Origin: Cristatella mucedo
Taxonomy: Eukaryota; Bryozoa; Phylactolaemata; Cristatellidae
Direction: 5' to 3'
Assembly: GCA_009760855.2 (NCBI GenBank)
Contig: WPIO01000094.1
Location: 310,001 to 374,000 of the forward strand
DNA: 64,000 nt
Positions 23,630 to 34,850 of the stretch are shown piece after piece. The number at the start of each line of letters is the position of its first letter. Within the stretch, counting starts at the first letter, position 1. The notes under the pieces were generated by a model. It ran no database searches. It had not been told where the DNA came from and saw nothing but the letters and a program-made list of their open reading frames with translations. The position numbers and the translations under genes are program-made.

Positions 23630-26600
23630 TCTTAAATGAGCATACATATGTATACGTGTGTACACAAACGCTCCCATTGTGTTTGTAAGATATTTTATTC
23701 TATGCTAGCATAGTTTGCGAATGTATTTGCGAGTGGCAGCAATGTAGTCAAACATTTTTTGCAGGTAACTATCTGTTTGGAAGAGATGCTGCTAATCCCT
23801 CAAACTGTAATCAATTTTCAAAAGTCATAGTGATCATGTCACACAGTTATGCTTATTATTGTGGCTTTCTATCCAACCCTGGAAGGATATGCCAAAGTGC
23901 TATCTCAATGGTTTTCTTTATGATGCCGCCTGTTAGAATCACTGATAATTAATTGCATCACAGTGTGTACAGAATCTGAAGGGTAATGTGTAAGTCTTTT
24001 GCTTAGCTGCAATATATGTATAGAGAAAACTGTTGGCATATGCCTGTCACTTTTATCGTCCTAAAAACTGCAGTTTAATCTTAAATTTATTTTAATAGGC
24101 AGTCTTGTATTCCTTTCCTCAAGTGGGTCGATTGCTTTTTGATCTTATCAGTCACTTATGAACTGTCTCTGCTAAATCTTTCACCGTTAACTGCTTTTAT
24201 TTCAACTATTTACTTGGACGTCATATATTTTCTACCTAAATGCAAAAATAGATGAATTTATACTCATGCATTTACATCAATTTGTGTTTTTTATATCCAT
24301 ACGCGGAATGTGCAGGTGTATGTACAATAACATCCTGCAATAATGCAAGCACCCGGACACGTACACACATGCCACTAACTACTCCGGTCTAAATGCATAC
24401 TGAGGCAGGTATTTGTTTGAATGTATACTAGGGTCTGCTAAACATATGTATTGATCAGTTGCGAGACACTTACTAAACCTTTACATATAATGACCTAAAA
24501 TTTAGGTTTGACTTATAAATGCTTACTTACTGGGAGTATAAATTCCGGTAAGGCTTGAACCCTAGGCAACCTATAAACTGACAACTTGGGAGACTACGAT
24601 TTAGTACTATAGCTGCTGATAAAATATTGCGGTGAAAAAGTGGTCATCATCTTGACTATAAGCAGGATACCACACTAAAATGTTCTCTATGTTAGCTGGT
24701 TCAGCCTAGTGGTACAAATATGGACAAAGTTGATACCAATGAAAATAATGTGCAGTCGCTGTCCTAAAAATGCATTTGGTTTTAATATCCTCGTTAGGGT
24801 AAATCTAGATACCTTTAAATTTACAATTTAAGAAGTGATATGATCCTGAGCTGTTGTAAACAAGTTCTCTTTCATTCATAAAAGCATTTTAAAAACTTAA
24901 TCTACTAGTAAAAACTAAATAACTCAAGCTGATTTAGCAATCATAATTTGGATAGCAACAGAGGAGCCTTTACAACTATCATCAGAGATGGTAGTGACGA
25001 TACAGTATCACCCACCTCAGGATTACAAATCAAGACCGTCGGACCCAGATCATGAAAGGGAATCGCCTTACATATTGTGCCATCAAGGCTCACCAAGGTA
25101 CTGCTACACCTGTTAGTGCTGCTGCTTCTACTGCTAATATTACTACTCAGTGGAAACATATGCTATTTCAGCCTGTTAAATGCCTTATATTTGTAGATCA
25201 CTAGTTATACCTATACAGTTATACAACAATACCGTTGCATTTAAATCCCATCACCTCGAGCAGTCTCAGAAATCCCCAAGCTGATGTGGTACGAATACGA
25301 TATACCAATATAATAAGAATTACAAGATATTCCTTTGACAATCTATATCCTGTCCAAGTTTCATAACATTCACTTTTTCTTACTCGATTGACACATTCAC
25401 ATGAAGCATTCACAGCAACATGTTCCAGGTATGCATCACTTATTTCTATTCTAATGAGCTCTAACTAGCTTTCCAGCTCCTTACACTTTCTATACGAGCT
25501 CATTTATCGGATTTACTACACGAGTGAATCATCAAGCACAGGACTCAAGTCGAATTATTGCAAGTACAGACGCAAGTTTAACCTTTGCTCTGAGTCTTTG
25601 ATCTGAAAGGCTTAAGAAAGTACTCAAGTGCGAATTAGCTGGATAGCAAAAGATTTAAAGCCCTTAATATGGTATAGCTTTAGCACCACCCAATCAACCT
25701 TGAAGCAATAAGAATTACAGAGGAAGGCGGTCTTAAGTCTTTCCTTAATGTGCAAGTATCGAGTAATGGCAGATGACAAAGTTTTCACATATTATTTAAT
25801 ATCCAAGAGGTCGTAGTTTCATGAAATAGCTATAATTTAGTAATTTATTTGCAAAATTTGTCCAATAAATTGTCAAATAATAATAAGTCTACCACTCCAT
25901 AAGCAAACCAGATCGTTTTAAAGGCACTTTAAAGATTCAGGAAAGGAAGCACTTCAATCGGCTTCTGATGCACAGCATCGGTACACATTATCACGGAAAC
26001 TCAATTCGTGACGATTAAAAAAAAAATTCCACGACAATGGAGCCTTGTTAGCTTTTATTTAAAGGAGCAGCTCAGTGCGTCCGGACTGTCTTCCTGAAGT
26101 CATTGAGTAGTCATGTCACGAAAGTCAGGAATGCAACCTCTAGCAGATTGGTGAAAGTTTCGCCCCCCATGCCACCTCGAGAAGGTGTGCCATCTTGATT
26201 CGTAGCAGACTTTCTCTAGTGAATTAGCACAGATTATGGAAAGTCAGAGAACGTGCTGACACCTGTCAAAATCTCTGAAGGAGATAGGAATCATACAAGC
26301 TTGAGATGGAGTCTCCAAATTATTTTTAAGACTGTAGGATTCACATGTAGCCGACTTTTACCAGAAGCCGGAGTTAATTTACAAACCGAGACGAGTAAGC
26401 ACTTCAGCAAGGTTTGCAGTGGCAGGAGATCAGCTGGAACTAAAATGGAGCGTCATACCTCACATTTCATGCTCCAGTTGGGTAAGAGCATTTTGAGGTC
26501 GTTGAGAAGGAGTAACATTGTTATTAGTGCAACACCAGGGAGTTGCCTCATGTGCTGTCACGTAATAGTATTATTATTTAGTGTTAAACCAAATTCACTC

Positions 26601-27040
26601 TTTAGCTATAAGGTATTTTAGCTATAATTGTGCTCACAGTTCTATCTAAACAAGGCATTTACATTTTCTCACTATTACGCTGCAATTGTATACACCTATA
26701 TCTAAGCTCAGGAGTAAATAAATTCCAATTATGCAAGATAATTTAGGCGTTTTAACCTGGAATAGTTACAGAATAACTAGAATTTACTCCTTCAGATTAT
26801 TAGTTGCTAAACGCTTACTTGTCCAATTTTATCAAAGATTATCCGCAGTTCTAAATGATTTTTTGATTTTATGCTCTCATTAACTAAAACGCTTTACAGA
26901 TTACTGTGATCAAAAGCAGATAAATCAACATTTCAGTTTGTAGTTGAATATGTATCGTGCATTTACTGTGTTATTAGCAACAATACAAGTTAAATTTGAT
27001 GGGTGATTTGAGTTAAACGTTTTTTTTTTTGTACGTGACA
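23630..27040. other. Stretch with no supported gene, one SINE inside
   Basis: Apart from the SINE at 24955-25095, it is AT-rich and empty. The open frame at 26253-26621 (122 codons) has no family match that I recognise and probably reflects chance. Confidence 0.4.
24955..25095 (-). mobile_element. tRNA-derived SINE copy, diverged
   Basis: It has GAGCCTTGATGGCACAATATG at the head, GGTCCGACGGTCTTGA, a B-box remnant, and a changed GATAGTTGTAAAGGCTCC tail on the minus strand. Confidence 0.5.
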
Positions 27041-27049
27041 GAACATCCC

Positions 27050-27185
27050 TCCTAAAGTCTATGAAAGACGCTTGCAGTGGCAATAAAGGATGGCCAGCCA
27101 CTGCATTTGAACCTGTGACCCGTGATTCCCAAAGTAATGAAAAGCAACCTCCTTACCAAGTGAGCTATTGCGGCTGACCAAGAAG
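27050..27185 (-). mobile_element. tRNA-derived SINE copy
   Basis: The minus strand reads GCCGCAATAGCTCACTTGGTA, then a B box in GGTTCAAATGC and the CCATCCTTTATTGCCACTGC stretch. The head here reads like a tRNA A box (AGCTCACTTGGTAAGG), the best of all copies. Confidence 0.65.
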
Positions 27186-27189
27186 CCAT

Positions 27190-28290
27190 ATAAGTTACCA
27201 AAACCGATGTATGTTGAATACCAAAAGACGCTCGCATAAACCCAGTAATTAAAAGCCCAATAAATAATGTTCTGGTTAACAATTTGCTAGAAAATTCAGT
27301 AAAGTCTCGACCGTTCTATAACATCAATCGCTGGCAGATATGCCATATTGCACAGTATATGCCATCCTATGGTGAACCGAGTCTGCATGTGCATATGCTT
27401 TAAAACAGTTATTAGATTTCAGCTACCTTAACATAGCCTATGGGAGTTTTTCAAACAACCTGATAGGACTTTTTATAATAACTCATACAATTTCAATGCA
27501 GGACTTAGACTACAATTCGTCTCAAAGTATTGAGTAGGTAAATTTCATTGTCAGATTATAAGTGATTTACAAGTAAGACAGCGAACATTCCAGTATTGCT
27601 TGAAAGGGCACCTATACAGATTAAAAGCACATTAAGCTGCCTATCAAATAGCAAGATAAGTCGATGGGCTAAAGCATATTAGAAATCGTCCATATAAGCT
27701 GTATTAAAATTTAAGAAAATACTGTACTTGGATGGAAAGTACATCGTGCACAATAGTCCTTACAGTTTTCAAGTTTTTAAGCTAATTAAATGCAAGCACT
27801 CAATCGTAACAATGAGTTACATTGGTCATTGCTGGTCCAAACATTGAAGACAACAAACATGGTTGATAAGCTTCAGCTCACTCATACCTGGCTGTTGTTC
27901 CGTCCAGCAATATTTTGTGTTTTGTCTCGCATCCCGATTTTCCAAAATTGTGGAAGTATTGTGGAGTTCCGATATAGCTCCTGTGTATACAATTTAATTT
28001 GTGTTACAAATGGCTAAATAGTAATTCATGTTAGACGGGACAGCAACTTAGTTCATGTAAACGTGTAATGGTTAACGTTTTGGTATAAAAACCTTGCAAA
28101 TTATTATATGTAGTACATGTTATAAGAAACTAAAAGCGCAAAGAGAAAACTCATTTTATAAGGAAAAATTATTTAAAACACTCTTGACATTCATCCAAGC
28201 AAATTTTCTATCCTTTACTCTGGTCATTTGCGAAATTTAAATACAGCTTTCTAGTAACCTTGAGCAGACTTTAATTAATGTAATGTAAAT
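27190..28290. other. Stretch with no supported gene
   Basis: AT-rich; nothing named. Confidence 0.4.
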
Positions 28291-28292
28291 AT

Positions 28293-28395
28293 GTTACTCA
28301 CCGTTCAATCGTGTTTACCTTTGCAGGAAAAATAAAGTGCTTAAAAAGATTGAGTTTTCTAAAGGCACTTTATCAAGTGCATTATTATTTCTATT
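28293..28395 (+). mobile_element. LINE-A 3' stub of about 100 bp
   Basis: It has only the last part of the 3' region: TTACTCACCGTTCAATCG, a decayed stem (AAAGTGCTTAAAAAGATTGAG, GGCACTTTATCAAGTGC) and ATTATTATT. No upstream LINE sequence is seen before 28290. Confidence 0.7.
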
Positions 28396-28399
28396 TATA

Positions 28400-28800
28400 A
28401 CTCCACAAATCCGCTGAGACTAATTGGGTGTTGCCCAGAAGAGTTTAGTGTCGCTCACTTGCAGCCTGAGTGGCTTTCAGTAAGCATTCGGTAGCCAATA
28501 GACTTCATTTCACAAGATATAGAAATTATGAGCATAGCAGAGTCTGGAGAGGCTTTAAAGTAGTAATTGGCTTGGAAGTAGCAGCTCCAGACCGTTTAAA
28601 ATGATAAGCCTTAGTCGGCAGCAGGAGAGTAGCATAAGTAGCATATTCTCGTTGCATAGCAATCGTGGAAGCAAGTTTTACAGACTAGGCTCCTCAGAGA
28701 AAATGCTTCAGTAGCAATCGATCGTAAAGCTGAGGAATGGAGCAGCTAGCTAAAGGGATACACGTATAAACCTGAGGGACTTCAAAACGTGCCTTGCTGC
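28400..28800 (-). mobile_element. LINE-B 3' fragment, antisense, diverged
   Basis: CAGCCTGAGTGGCTTTCAG, GCATTCGGTAGCCAATAGAC, CATAGCAGAGTCTGGAGAGG and TAGTCGGCAGCAGGAGAGTA, in the order of the other copies. It begins next to a LINE-A stub (28293-28395). Confidence 0.65.
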
Positions 28801-29149
28801 CACATTCACTTTCAATTTTAGTGACCTGGTTGCTTTTTTGGGTAGCCTAGCAACGCGAGATTACAATAATTAAGCCGAGATATAATTAAGTAGTTGTTTA
28901 GTTTTCTTTTAAGCCCCCCATTAGGACTGCCCCATAACTTCAATAAGGATCGGACACAATGGCTAGCTGTAACATCAGTCTTCTGAATGTAGGTTTTAAA
29001 ATTTAGAAAGCAGTCGAAAACGCTGCCTCAGTTTTTGGCACGTGGTGATCGTCACTAAACAGCATCATAATTTTGAAGAGCAGTGCCTTCTAATCCAGCC
29101 ACATGCAAACACCCAGGAACGAATGTAGGTAAGGCAAGCATTCAGTTTA

Positions 29150-30215
29150 TCAGATGCTGCAGCAGATTACAATGCTTGAAATGACAAATATAGGTGACTA
29201 TCATTAGCATTAAAGTAATAGCCTATTTTATTGCCATTAATGACTTTGATCAGAGGTTGAGTATAAATGGATAAAACCAAGGAACCAAGGAGGGACCCTT
29301 TTGGGACCACACATATGACCCGTAACGTGGGTGAGGCCTGACGTCCCAGCGATGCCGATTGAACATGATCAGACAAGTACGATCTAAACCAAGGCAGCGC
29401 CTCGACTGCCAGACCGATCCTTGTACTCAACCGTTCAAGTAGGACATCGTGATCGGTCCTATCGAAAGCCGCTTATCGATCTAGCAGAACTAGGGCAGTG
29501 ACATCCGTCATCGTTGCCTCATAGAATATAAATACGGAGCAGAGCCGTTTAAGTGGAGTGCAGCCTCTTGAACCAGATTAAAATATTTCTGACATTCATT
29601 GTTGCATGTGCACCGGCAGCTTAGAGACAATATTTCAGGAATCTTTGACATGAAATAAAAAAAGAAACGGGGCAATAGTTTCCAGGACCTCTGTATCTAA
29701 TATAGGCTTTTCATGTATCGGGATCACGATTGCCAATTTGAAGGACATGGGTACGACCCCTATTTCAAAAGTAGCATTACGAATCTCGTTTATGGTAGAG
29801 CTAAGTTGGTCTGCCAGTGAAGAGCACAGAGATTATGGAATTGAGTCTGCAGCACGGGAATGGTGATTTTTACTAGACGTTATTTGGGTTGCCACCTCGA
29901 AAGCAGAAACCTTGGAGAAATCTTTTAAGGTAGGCCAAAGATTGTGGTTTCATAATTTCTTGAATCAGGTGGGGCGTTATAGAGGCATGAATGTGACCAG
30001 TTTTTCAGTAAAGAAAGCTGAACACGTTTTGGCTGAGCAGTTAATCTATGGGGTGTCAGACCTCTCGCGGGTAAACCAGTAAATTTTTAACCATCTAAAA
30101 AATAGGTTTTGGCTCTGACTGGCCTAACTTCAGTTTTAGAGTGAAAACAGAAGCTCTGACCTTTAAAGTTTCAGGCTAAAAACTCGAAGGTAATCTATAA
30201 AATTGTCTAGATCTG
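29150..30215 (-). mobile_element. Second CR1/L2-like LINE fragment, antisense
   Basis: The minus strand at 29167-29430 reads ALPWFRSYLSDHVQSAS and VPKGSLLGSLVLSIYTQPL. Then comes an altered catalytic region (NANDSHLYLSF instead of YADD). The wording differs from LINE-A (WFRSYLSD against a shortened WFNHTS), so this is a related but separate lineage or an older copy. Near 30040 the minus strand encodes NCSAKTCSAFFTEK, the linker before the reverse transcriptase. It borders the sense LINE-A copy at 30234. Confidence 0.65.
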
Positions 30216-30233
30216 CATCCTATCTGATTCCTT

Positions 30234-31861
30234 ATGCAGAAGGTCAAGCCATGGCCCAGCCACATTAAGGGTCACACACTCGACCAGATTTTCTCATATA
30301 ACTGCACTTTGTCATCACCAACTAATACCAAATCATGCTTATCTGACCACATGCAGATCTCATTCAATCTACGGTGTGTGCCCACATCATCCTCTAAAAT
30401 AACCTGTGAATCGCGAAACCTCAAGACCCTTGACATCGATGCTGTCCGTGCGAGAATATCTGCTTCACCTCTGCTGCTCAATCCTACCTCCGATCTGTCA
30501 TCATTGGTAGATAGCTTCAACACGACACTAGCTGACACGCTAGACGAGTATGCCCCTCTCACAAAGCGCACTGTGCGCCCCCGCCCAGACGGCCTATGGT
30601 TTACCACAGATATTAAACTAGCCAAGTCTACTAAACGAAAGCTTGAAAAAGCATTCAAACGATCAGGACTAACTGTCCATCGACAGACATATGAAGACTA
30701 CTGTAGGTCGTACCAATCGATCCTAGCAAAGGCTAAGTCTAGTTTTTATAAAAACATTGTTGAATCATAGATGCACAATCCAAAAATGCTGATGTCGACA
30801 ATAAACCATCTCCTCAACCGTTCCCAGATTAGCTCCTTACCTGATGATCCTAATGATGATCTAGCCAATCGCTTCTCTCGATTCTTTGTGCAGAAGATAG
30901 ACAAGATCAGGGAATCCATCCCTGTGATAAAAAACTCCCCACTAGAATGCTGTTCCTCGGTTCCTGGCTGCACCTCAATGTCTGCATTTAAGCAGGTCAC
31001 TATTGATCTAGTCCTAAAGTTCGTATCTCAATCAAAAAAGACAACAAGTCCTCTGGACCCTATTCCCACTGTCCTGCTCCTACGTTGCATTGATCTGCTG
31101 CTGCTATGCATAAATAACATAATTAATATGTCATTAGCCTCAGGTCAGGTCCCAGCACCTTTCAAAAAAGCTGTAGTCGGGCCACTTCTCAAGAAAGCAA
31201 CACTAGACCAAGAGAACTTAAGCAAACATTGCCTAGTCTCCCTTCTACCATTCCTATCAAAGACACTCGAACGGGTCGTGACAGACCAGCTGAACTCGTA
31301 TATCGAAACCTCACACCTTGCTAGTAAGTTCCAGTCTGGCTTTAGAGCTAATCACTCCACAGAGTCAGCATTGCTTTGGGTATACAACGACCTACTTAGG
31401 AATGCAGACATGGGTAGAGCGTCTCTGCTTGCTTTGCTTGATCTTTCGGCAGCTTTTGATACCATCGATCACAAAGTTGTTCTAGAGCGCCTCTCATCTC
31501 ACCTGGGCATCACTGGCACTGCTCTGCAGTGGTTCAATCATACCTCAGTAGGAGACTCCAGAGTATTGACGTGAACGGACAAAGATCATGTGAAGTACCT
31601 CTGAAATATGGAGTACCTCAGGGCTCAGTGCTAGGTCCGGTTCTTTTTACGGTTTATACTATGCCTCTTGCTGATGTGATTGCCAAGCACAATCTAGGCT
31701 TTCACTTCTATGCAGATGACACTCAGTTGTACCTTTGCTTTGATCCCTCCCTGCCTTCGAGCACCTCAAATTCTCTCAACTCACTTGCTGCATTCATTGA
31801 TGACATCCGCACATGGATGGCAGCAAATTTTCTAAAACTTAACCATGATAAAACTAACTGA
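30234..31861 (+). pseudogene. Reverse transcriptase pseudogene of the LINE-A copy
   Basis: There are three open pieces. 30234-30770 and 30771-31574 are in one frame, split by a single TAG. 31529-31861 is shifted by two relative to the first two. The first piece holds the endonuclease end and the linker. The second holds the thumb-side and finger parts up to LGITGTALQWF. The third holds GVPQGSVLGP and the YADD active site. All active-site residues that I can see are intact, so the decay seems recent compared with the other copies, but no piece can give a full polyprotein. Confidence 0.85.
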
Positions 31862-32086
31862 CTAGTTATGGGCAAACCCAGTGTGATCCAGAGGTTGGAA
31901 AGGCTGACTCTCAAAATTGGCTCTGCCAGCATATCTCCAGTTGAATCAGCTCGAAATCTAGGTGTCATATTCCAAAGCGACTTCTCGTTAGACGACCATA
32001 TCAGCTCCACAGTCAAATCCGCCTATTTTTAGCTTCATAACATAGCTAAAATTCGGGCTTGTTTAGATAAAGATACCCCGTCCAAT

Positions 32087-32509
32087 TTGGTCCATGCCTT
32101 CGTGACATCCCGTCTCGACTTCTGCAACTCACTGCTTACTGGCCTACCAGCATGTGCGATCAGGCGATTGCAGCTGGTGCAAAACTCTGTAGCTAGGCTC
32201 GTCTGTCGTGAGCGTCGCAGTTGCGACATTACTCCACTTCTCGCCGACCTGCACTGGCTACCAGTCAAGCAACGGATTGAGTTCAAAGTTTTGTCCCTCA
32301 CTTTTAGGTCCCTTCATTCTATGGCTCCCGCCTATCTGTCAGATATACTACCACATCAGGCTAAGCATCGTAACACCAGCTTTTCGGAATCCAACAGTCT
32401 AGAAATACCTCATACAAACCTTAAATCCTTCGTAGACCGTGCATTTAGTTCATTGCTCCCAAAGCCTGGAACTCCCTCCCGACCTGAGTCAGAACATCCC
32501 CTGACCTGA
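32087..32509 (+). pseudogene. C-terminal domain remnant of the LINE-A polyprotein
   Basis: This 140-codon open piece has the same frame as the reverse-transcriptase piece that ends at 31861. It has the motif [13 protein letters not shown] and LQLVQNSVARLVC followed by [13 protein letters not shown] and APAYLSDIL, a pattern found after the reverse transcriptase in CR1/L2-like LINEs. The same domain is seen in the copies at 40000-40383 and 50168-50809 on the other strand, which gives independent support. Confidence 0.85.
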
Positions 32510-32735
32510 CCACATTTAAAAGGAACCTAAAAACACACCTATTTAGGACAGCATCTAGTGGGTCCCTGTGATTCGTCCTTGACGTGCTTATGCTTGCTGA
32601 CACTGTGCATGCTGCCACTAACCACATTTGCATGCTGACCCTGTGCATGTCACCCCTAACCATATTATTCATTTTTTTTTTCAAGCATGATTTTACTTAC
32701 CATTCAATGGCATTTCACTTTACAGCAAATGTAAT

Positions 32736-32800
32736 GCGCCTAGAGAGAGTTTAATTTCTCTGAGGGCGCTTTATCAAGTGAATTATTATTATTGGTATTA
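32736..32800 (+). repeat. LINE-A 3' terminal stem-loop and ATT tail
   Basis: GCGCC at 32736-32740 pairs with GGCGC at 32765-32769, enclosing an AGAGAGA and TTTCTCT pair. ATCAAGTGA and ATT repeats follow. The same arrangement ends nearly every LINE-A copy in the window, on both strands. In CR1/L2-type elements the 3' end is read by the element's own reverse transcriptase, so this hairpin is a good candidate for that signal. Confidence 0.75.
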
Positions 32801-33009
32801 TATTATTAAGACGCGTCTTTTCAAGAATGTTTGTAAATTGAAAGAAACCTCTACGACTCTGTGCACTAATAGAATGAACGGGAACATGCTTTTCAAGAGC
32901 ACTCCTAAGTGTCATGTTCACTGCATCAGTGTTGGTATAGAGGCTGTCGTTCGAGTCTGAGTCTAGACCAAGAAGACAAGCATCACAAACGGATTTAAAA
33001 AAGTTTCTA

Positions 33010-33400
33010 TGTCAATGCTTTTTTAAGTTCCGTCGCTGGACAACTTCGACATTACCCTGTATGTACAAGGAAGCAGGAACGGTAGGTAAGACCAAACCCT
33101 GATTCAAGATATGCCAGAAAAACCACAAAGTCAGTGAGACATAATTGTTACTGAACAGGGTATTCAGTGTATCACACATGTGTGTGGTTCTTTCACCAAA
33201 GAAGGCTGAATCATTTTTGGCTGAGCCGTTAATATCCATGGAGTAAGACCACTCAGCATTGGCCAGTAAAATGTTTACCATCGTATAAATGTTTTGGGCC
33301 TGACTGGTAGGACTTCAATTTTCGAATGAAAAAGCACTGGCTATTTTAGGGTTCATGGTGTTAACTGGCAGCTTTCAATGAAATTATAATAATGAAAATG
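33010..33400 (-). mobile_element. Linker fragment of the second LINE lineage, antisense
   Basis: The text from CACCAAAGAAGGCTGAATCA (33194) through GGCTGAGCCGTTAATATCC to GGGCCTGACTGGTAGGACTT matches 30000-30190 almost stepwise. It lies on the other side of the intact-looking LINE-A copy. The rest is too changed to place. Confidence 0.55.
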
Positions 33401-33874
33401 AAATTAAATTAATAACTAAGAAATTGAATAGATCTGCATAATGCAATAATTGCTTAAAGTGAAGCTTAAAATAATGCTTAAGCCTGCTCAAACTATGGAG
33501 CAACTTTTGAATGTTTTACAAATAATGCTCACTCAATCTCCGCCACAAGTCTTCTTCAATCACCAAATTTCCAACCCAATATTTTATTATTGATACCCTG
33601 AGTTGCAGTTTAATATAAAAAATGCTCGACGTCGTTATAAATTCGTTGGGAAGGCAGAATTCGTTAACATTGGCTAAGGTTTTTAAAGGAGCAAGTACAG
33701 ACAGAAGTAATTTTATTTTAAAGAAAATTAATCTAGGGCTCCGAGTAATTTTACATCACGGATTCGTAAAAGTATAATGAGTTTAAGACGCTTCAAGGTA
33801 AGTACGATGTTAAATATGTAGACGAATATAATACATTATTCGCTACAATAGTTTAAAAAGACACAAAATCGATA

Positions 33875-33880
33875 TTTATT
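33875..33880 (-). terminator. Possible polyadenylation signal (AATAAA) of the polycystin-1-like gene
   Basis: Plus-strand TTTATT lies about 190 bp past the stop codon in the minus-strand direction. AATAAA is common by chance in AT-rich DNA, so this is only the nearest plausible signal. Confidence 0.25.
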
Positions 33881-34066
33881 TCATGGTACTTACTTTTCTT
33901 ACTGTTACCTTCTAACACATCAACTAATTTTTTGAAAATGCATGTGTGCAAATTATTCAAGCATGTTATTTTTCACAGAGATACATGCGAATCTGAGAGA
34001 CCTTCTAGTCGCATTCGTGCGAAAACGTATCTGTTGTTTTCTGCACTGATTGCATACCCTACCCAA

Positions 34067-34467
34067 CTAATTATAGCAAAAGTACATATTAATATCTTTC
34101 CACAGTAAAGTTAAAAGCAAAAGGCATTCAATTAACCTACTTCTGTAAATATATCCTTCCTCTGAATTTTCGACCAATATCCTATTCCGTAGAGAAATCC
34201 GAGATAAATCGTTTTTGCCAAACGATTTTCTGTCAATTAATTGACTTCCCAATCCGCTCAGATTCCAAAATTGAGATATAATAAAATCTACGACGTCGTA
34301 GCGATTCTTCTTGTTGAGATTACAGGACCTTGTATGCTCGAATCCATTCATTATGATCGTTATCATTACACTGATCATGACGAAGTTAATGGTGATAACG
34401 AATGCCAGATATAAAACTGGTGCAAATACCGGATTTGCCGTTTCCATGGCTATATAGTCACCTTTAT
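34067..34467 (-). CDS. Polycystin-1-like exon 12 (last coding exon): pore end, last helix, C-terminus and stop
   Basis: This exon has 401 nt (acceptor TTTGATTTCAG) and ends in TAG at 34067-34069. It reads [12 protein letters not shown], the pore-to-last-helix turn (PKD2 has a GD-containing segment with E-x-x-N-R there), then helix [20 protein letters not shown], then [10 protein letters not shown] and [14 protein letters not shown]. The last matches the family's D-Y-E-M-V-D-F segment after the last helix. The tail after it is about 65 residues, polar then hydrophobic ([12 protein letters not shown]), with no EF-hand seen. The final part could be read-through into intron if another donor exists, but I see no good one. 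Confidence 0.88.
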
Positions 34468-34680
34468 CTGAAATCAAATGGACAGAAGTTGAGTGACAAA
34501 AGAAATTTTATTTACGGTGCAGCACCATTACTTCAAATGTCTTTTAGAAAATGGATGCATGGATCCAGTGTCTAGAGCTATGCAAGTGCTTTCGTTTTCT
34601 TGTCGAATTGCGATCAGAATGTGTTACCATTACATCCAAATCAGCTAGTCTTTGTTACAGCTATACCAGGCTGTTTTGCA

Positions 34681-34748
<68 letters not shown>

Positions 34749-34813
34749 GCACGCACGCACGCACGCACGCAGGCACACACACACACATATATATATATAT
34801 TTATATATATATA

Positions 34814-34850
<37 letters not shown>

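Larger units (their letters stand above)
30234..32800 (+). mobile_element. LINE-A: best preserved CR1/L2-like non-LTR retrotransposon copy, 5'-truncated and inactive
   Basis: The coding part starts in the end of an AP-endonuclease-like domain (GHTLDQIFS, then SDH near 30342). It continues through the linker typical of CR1/L2-like elements (APLTKRTVRPRPDGLWF) into a reverse transcriptase with AAFDTIDH near 31455, GVPQGSVLGP near 31610 and the catalytic YADD at 31709-31720. The C-terminal domain has [12 protein letters not shown] and [16 protein letters not shown] at 30768-30770, a frameshift near 31530-31575, TGA at 31859-31861 and TAG near 32030 break it. The 3' region ends in a GC stem-loop and an ATT-repeat tail. 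It belongs to the family seen in about 17 other places in this window. Confidence 0.9.
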
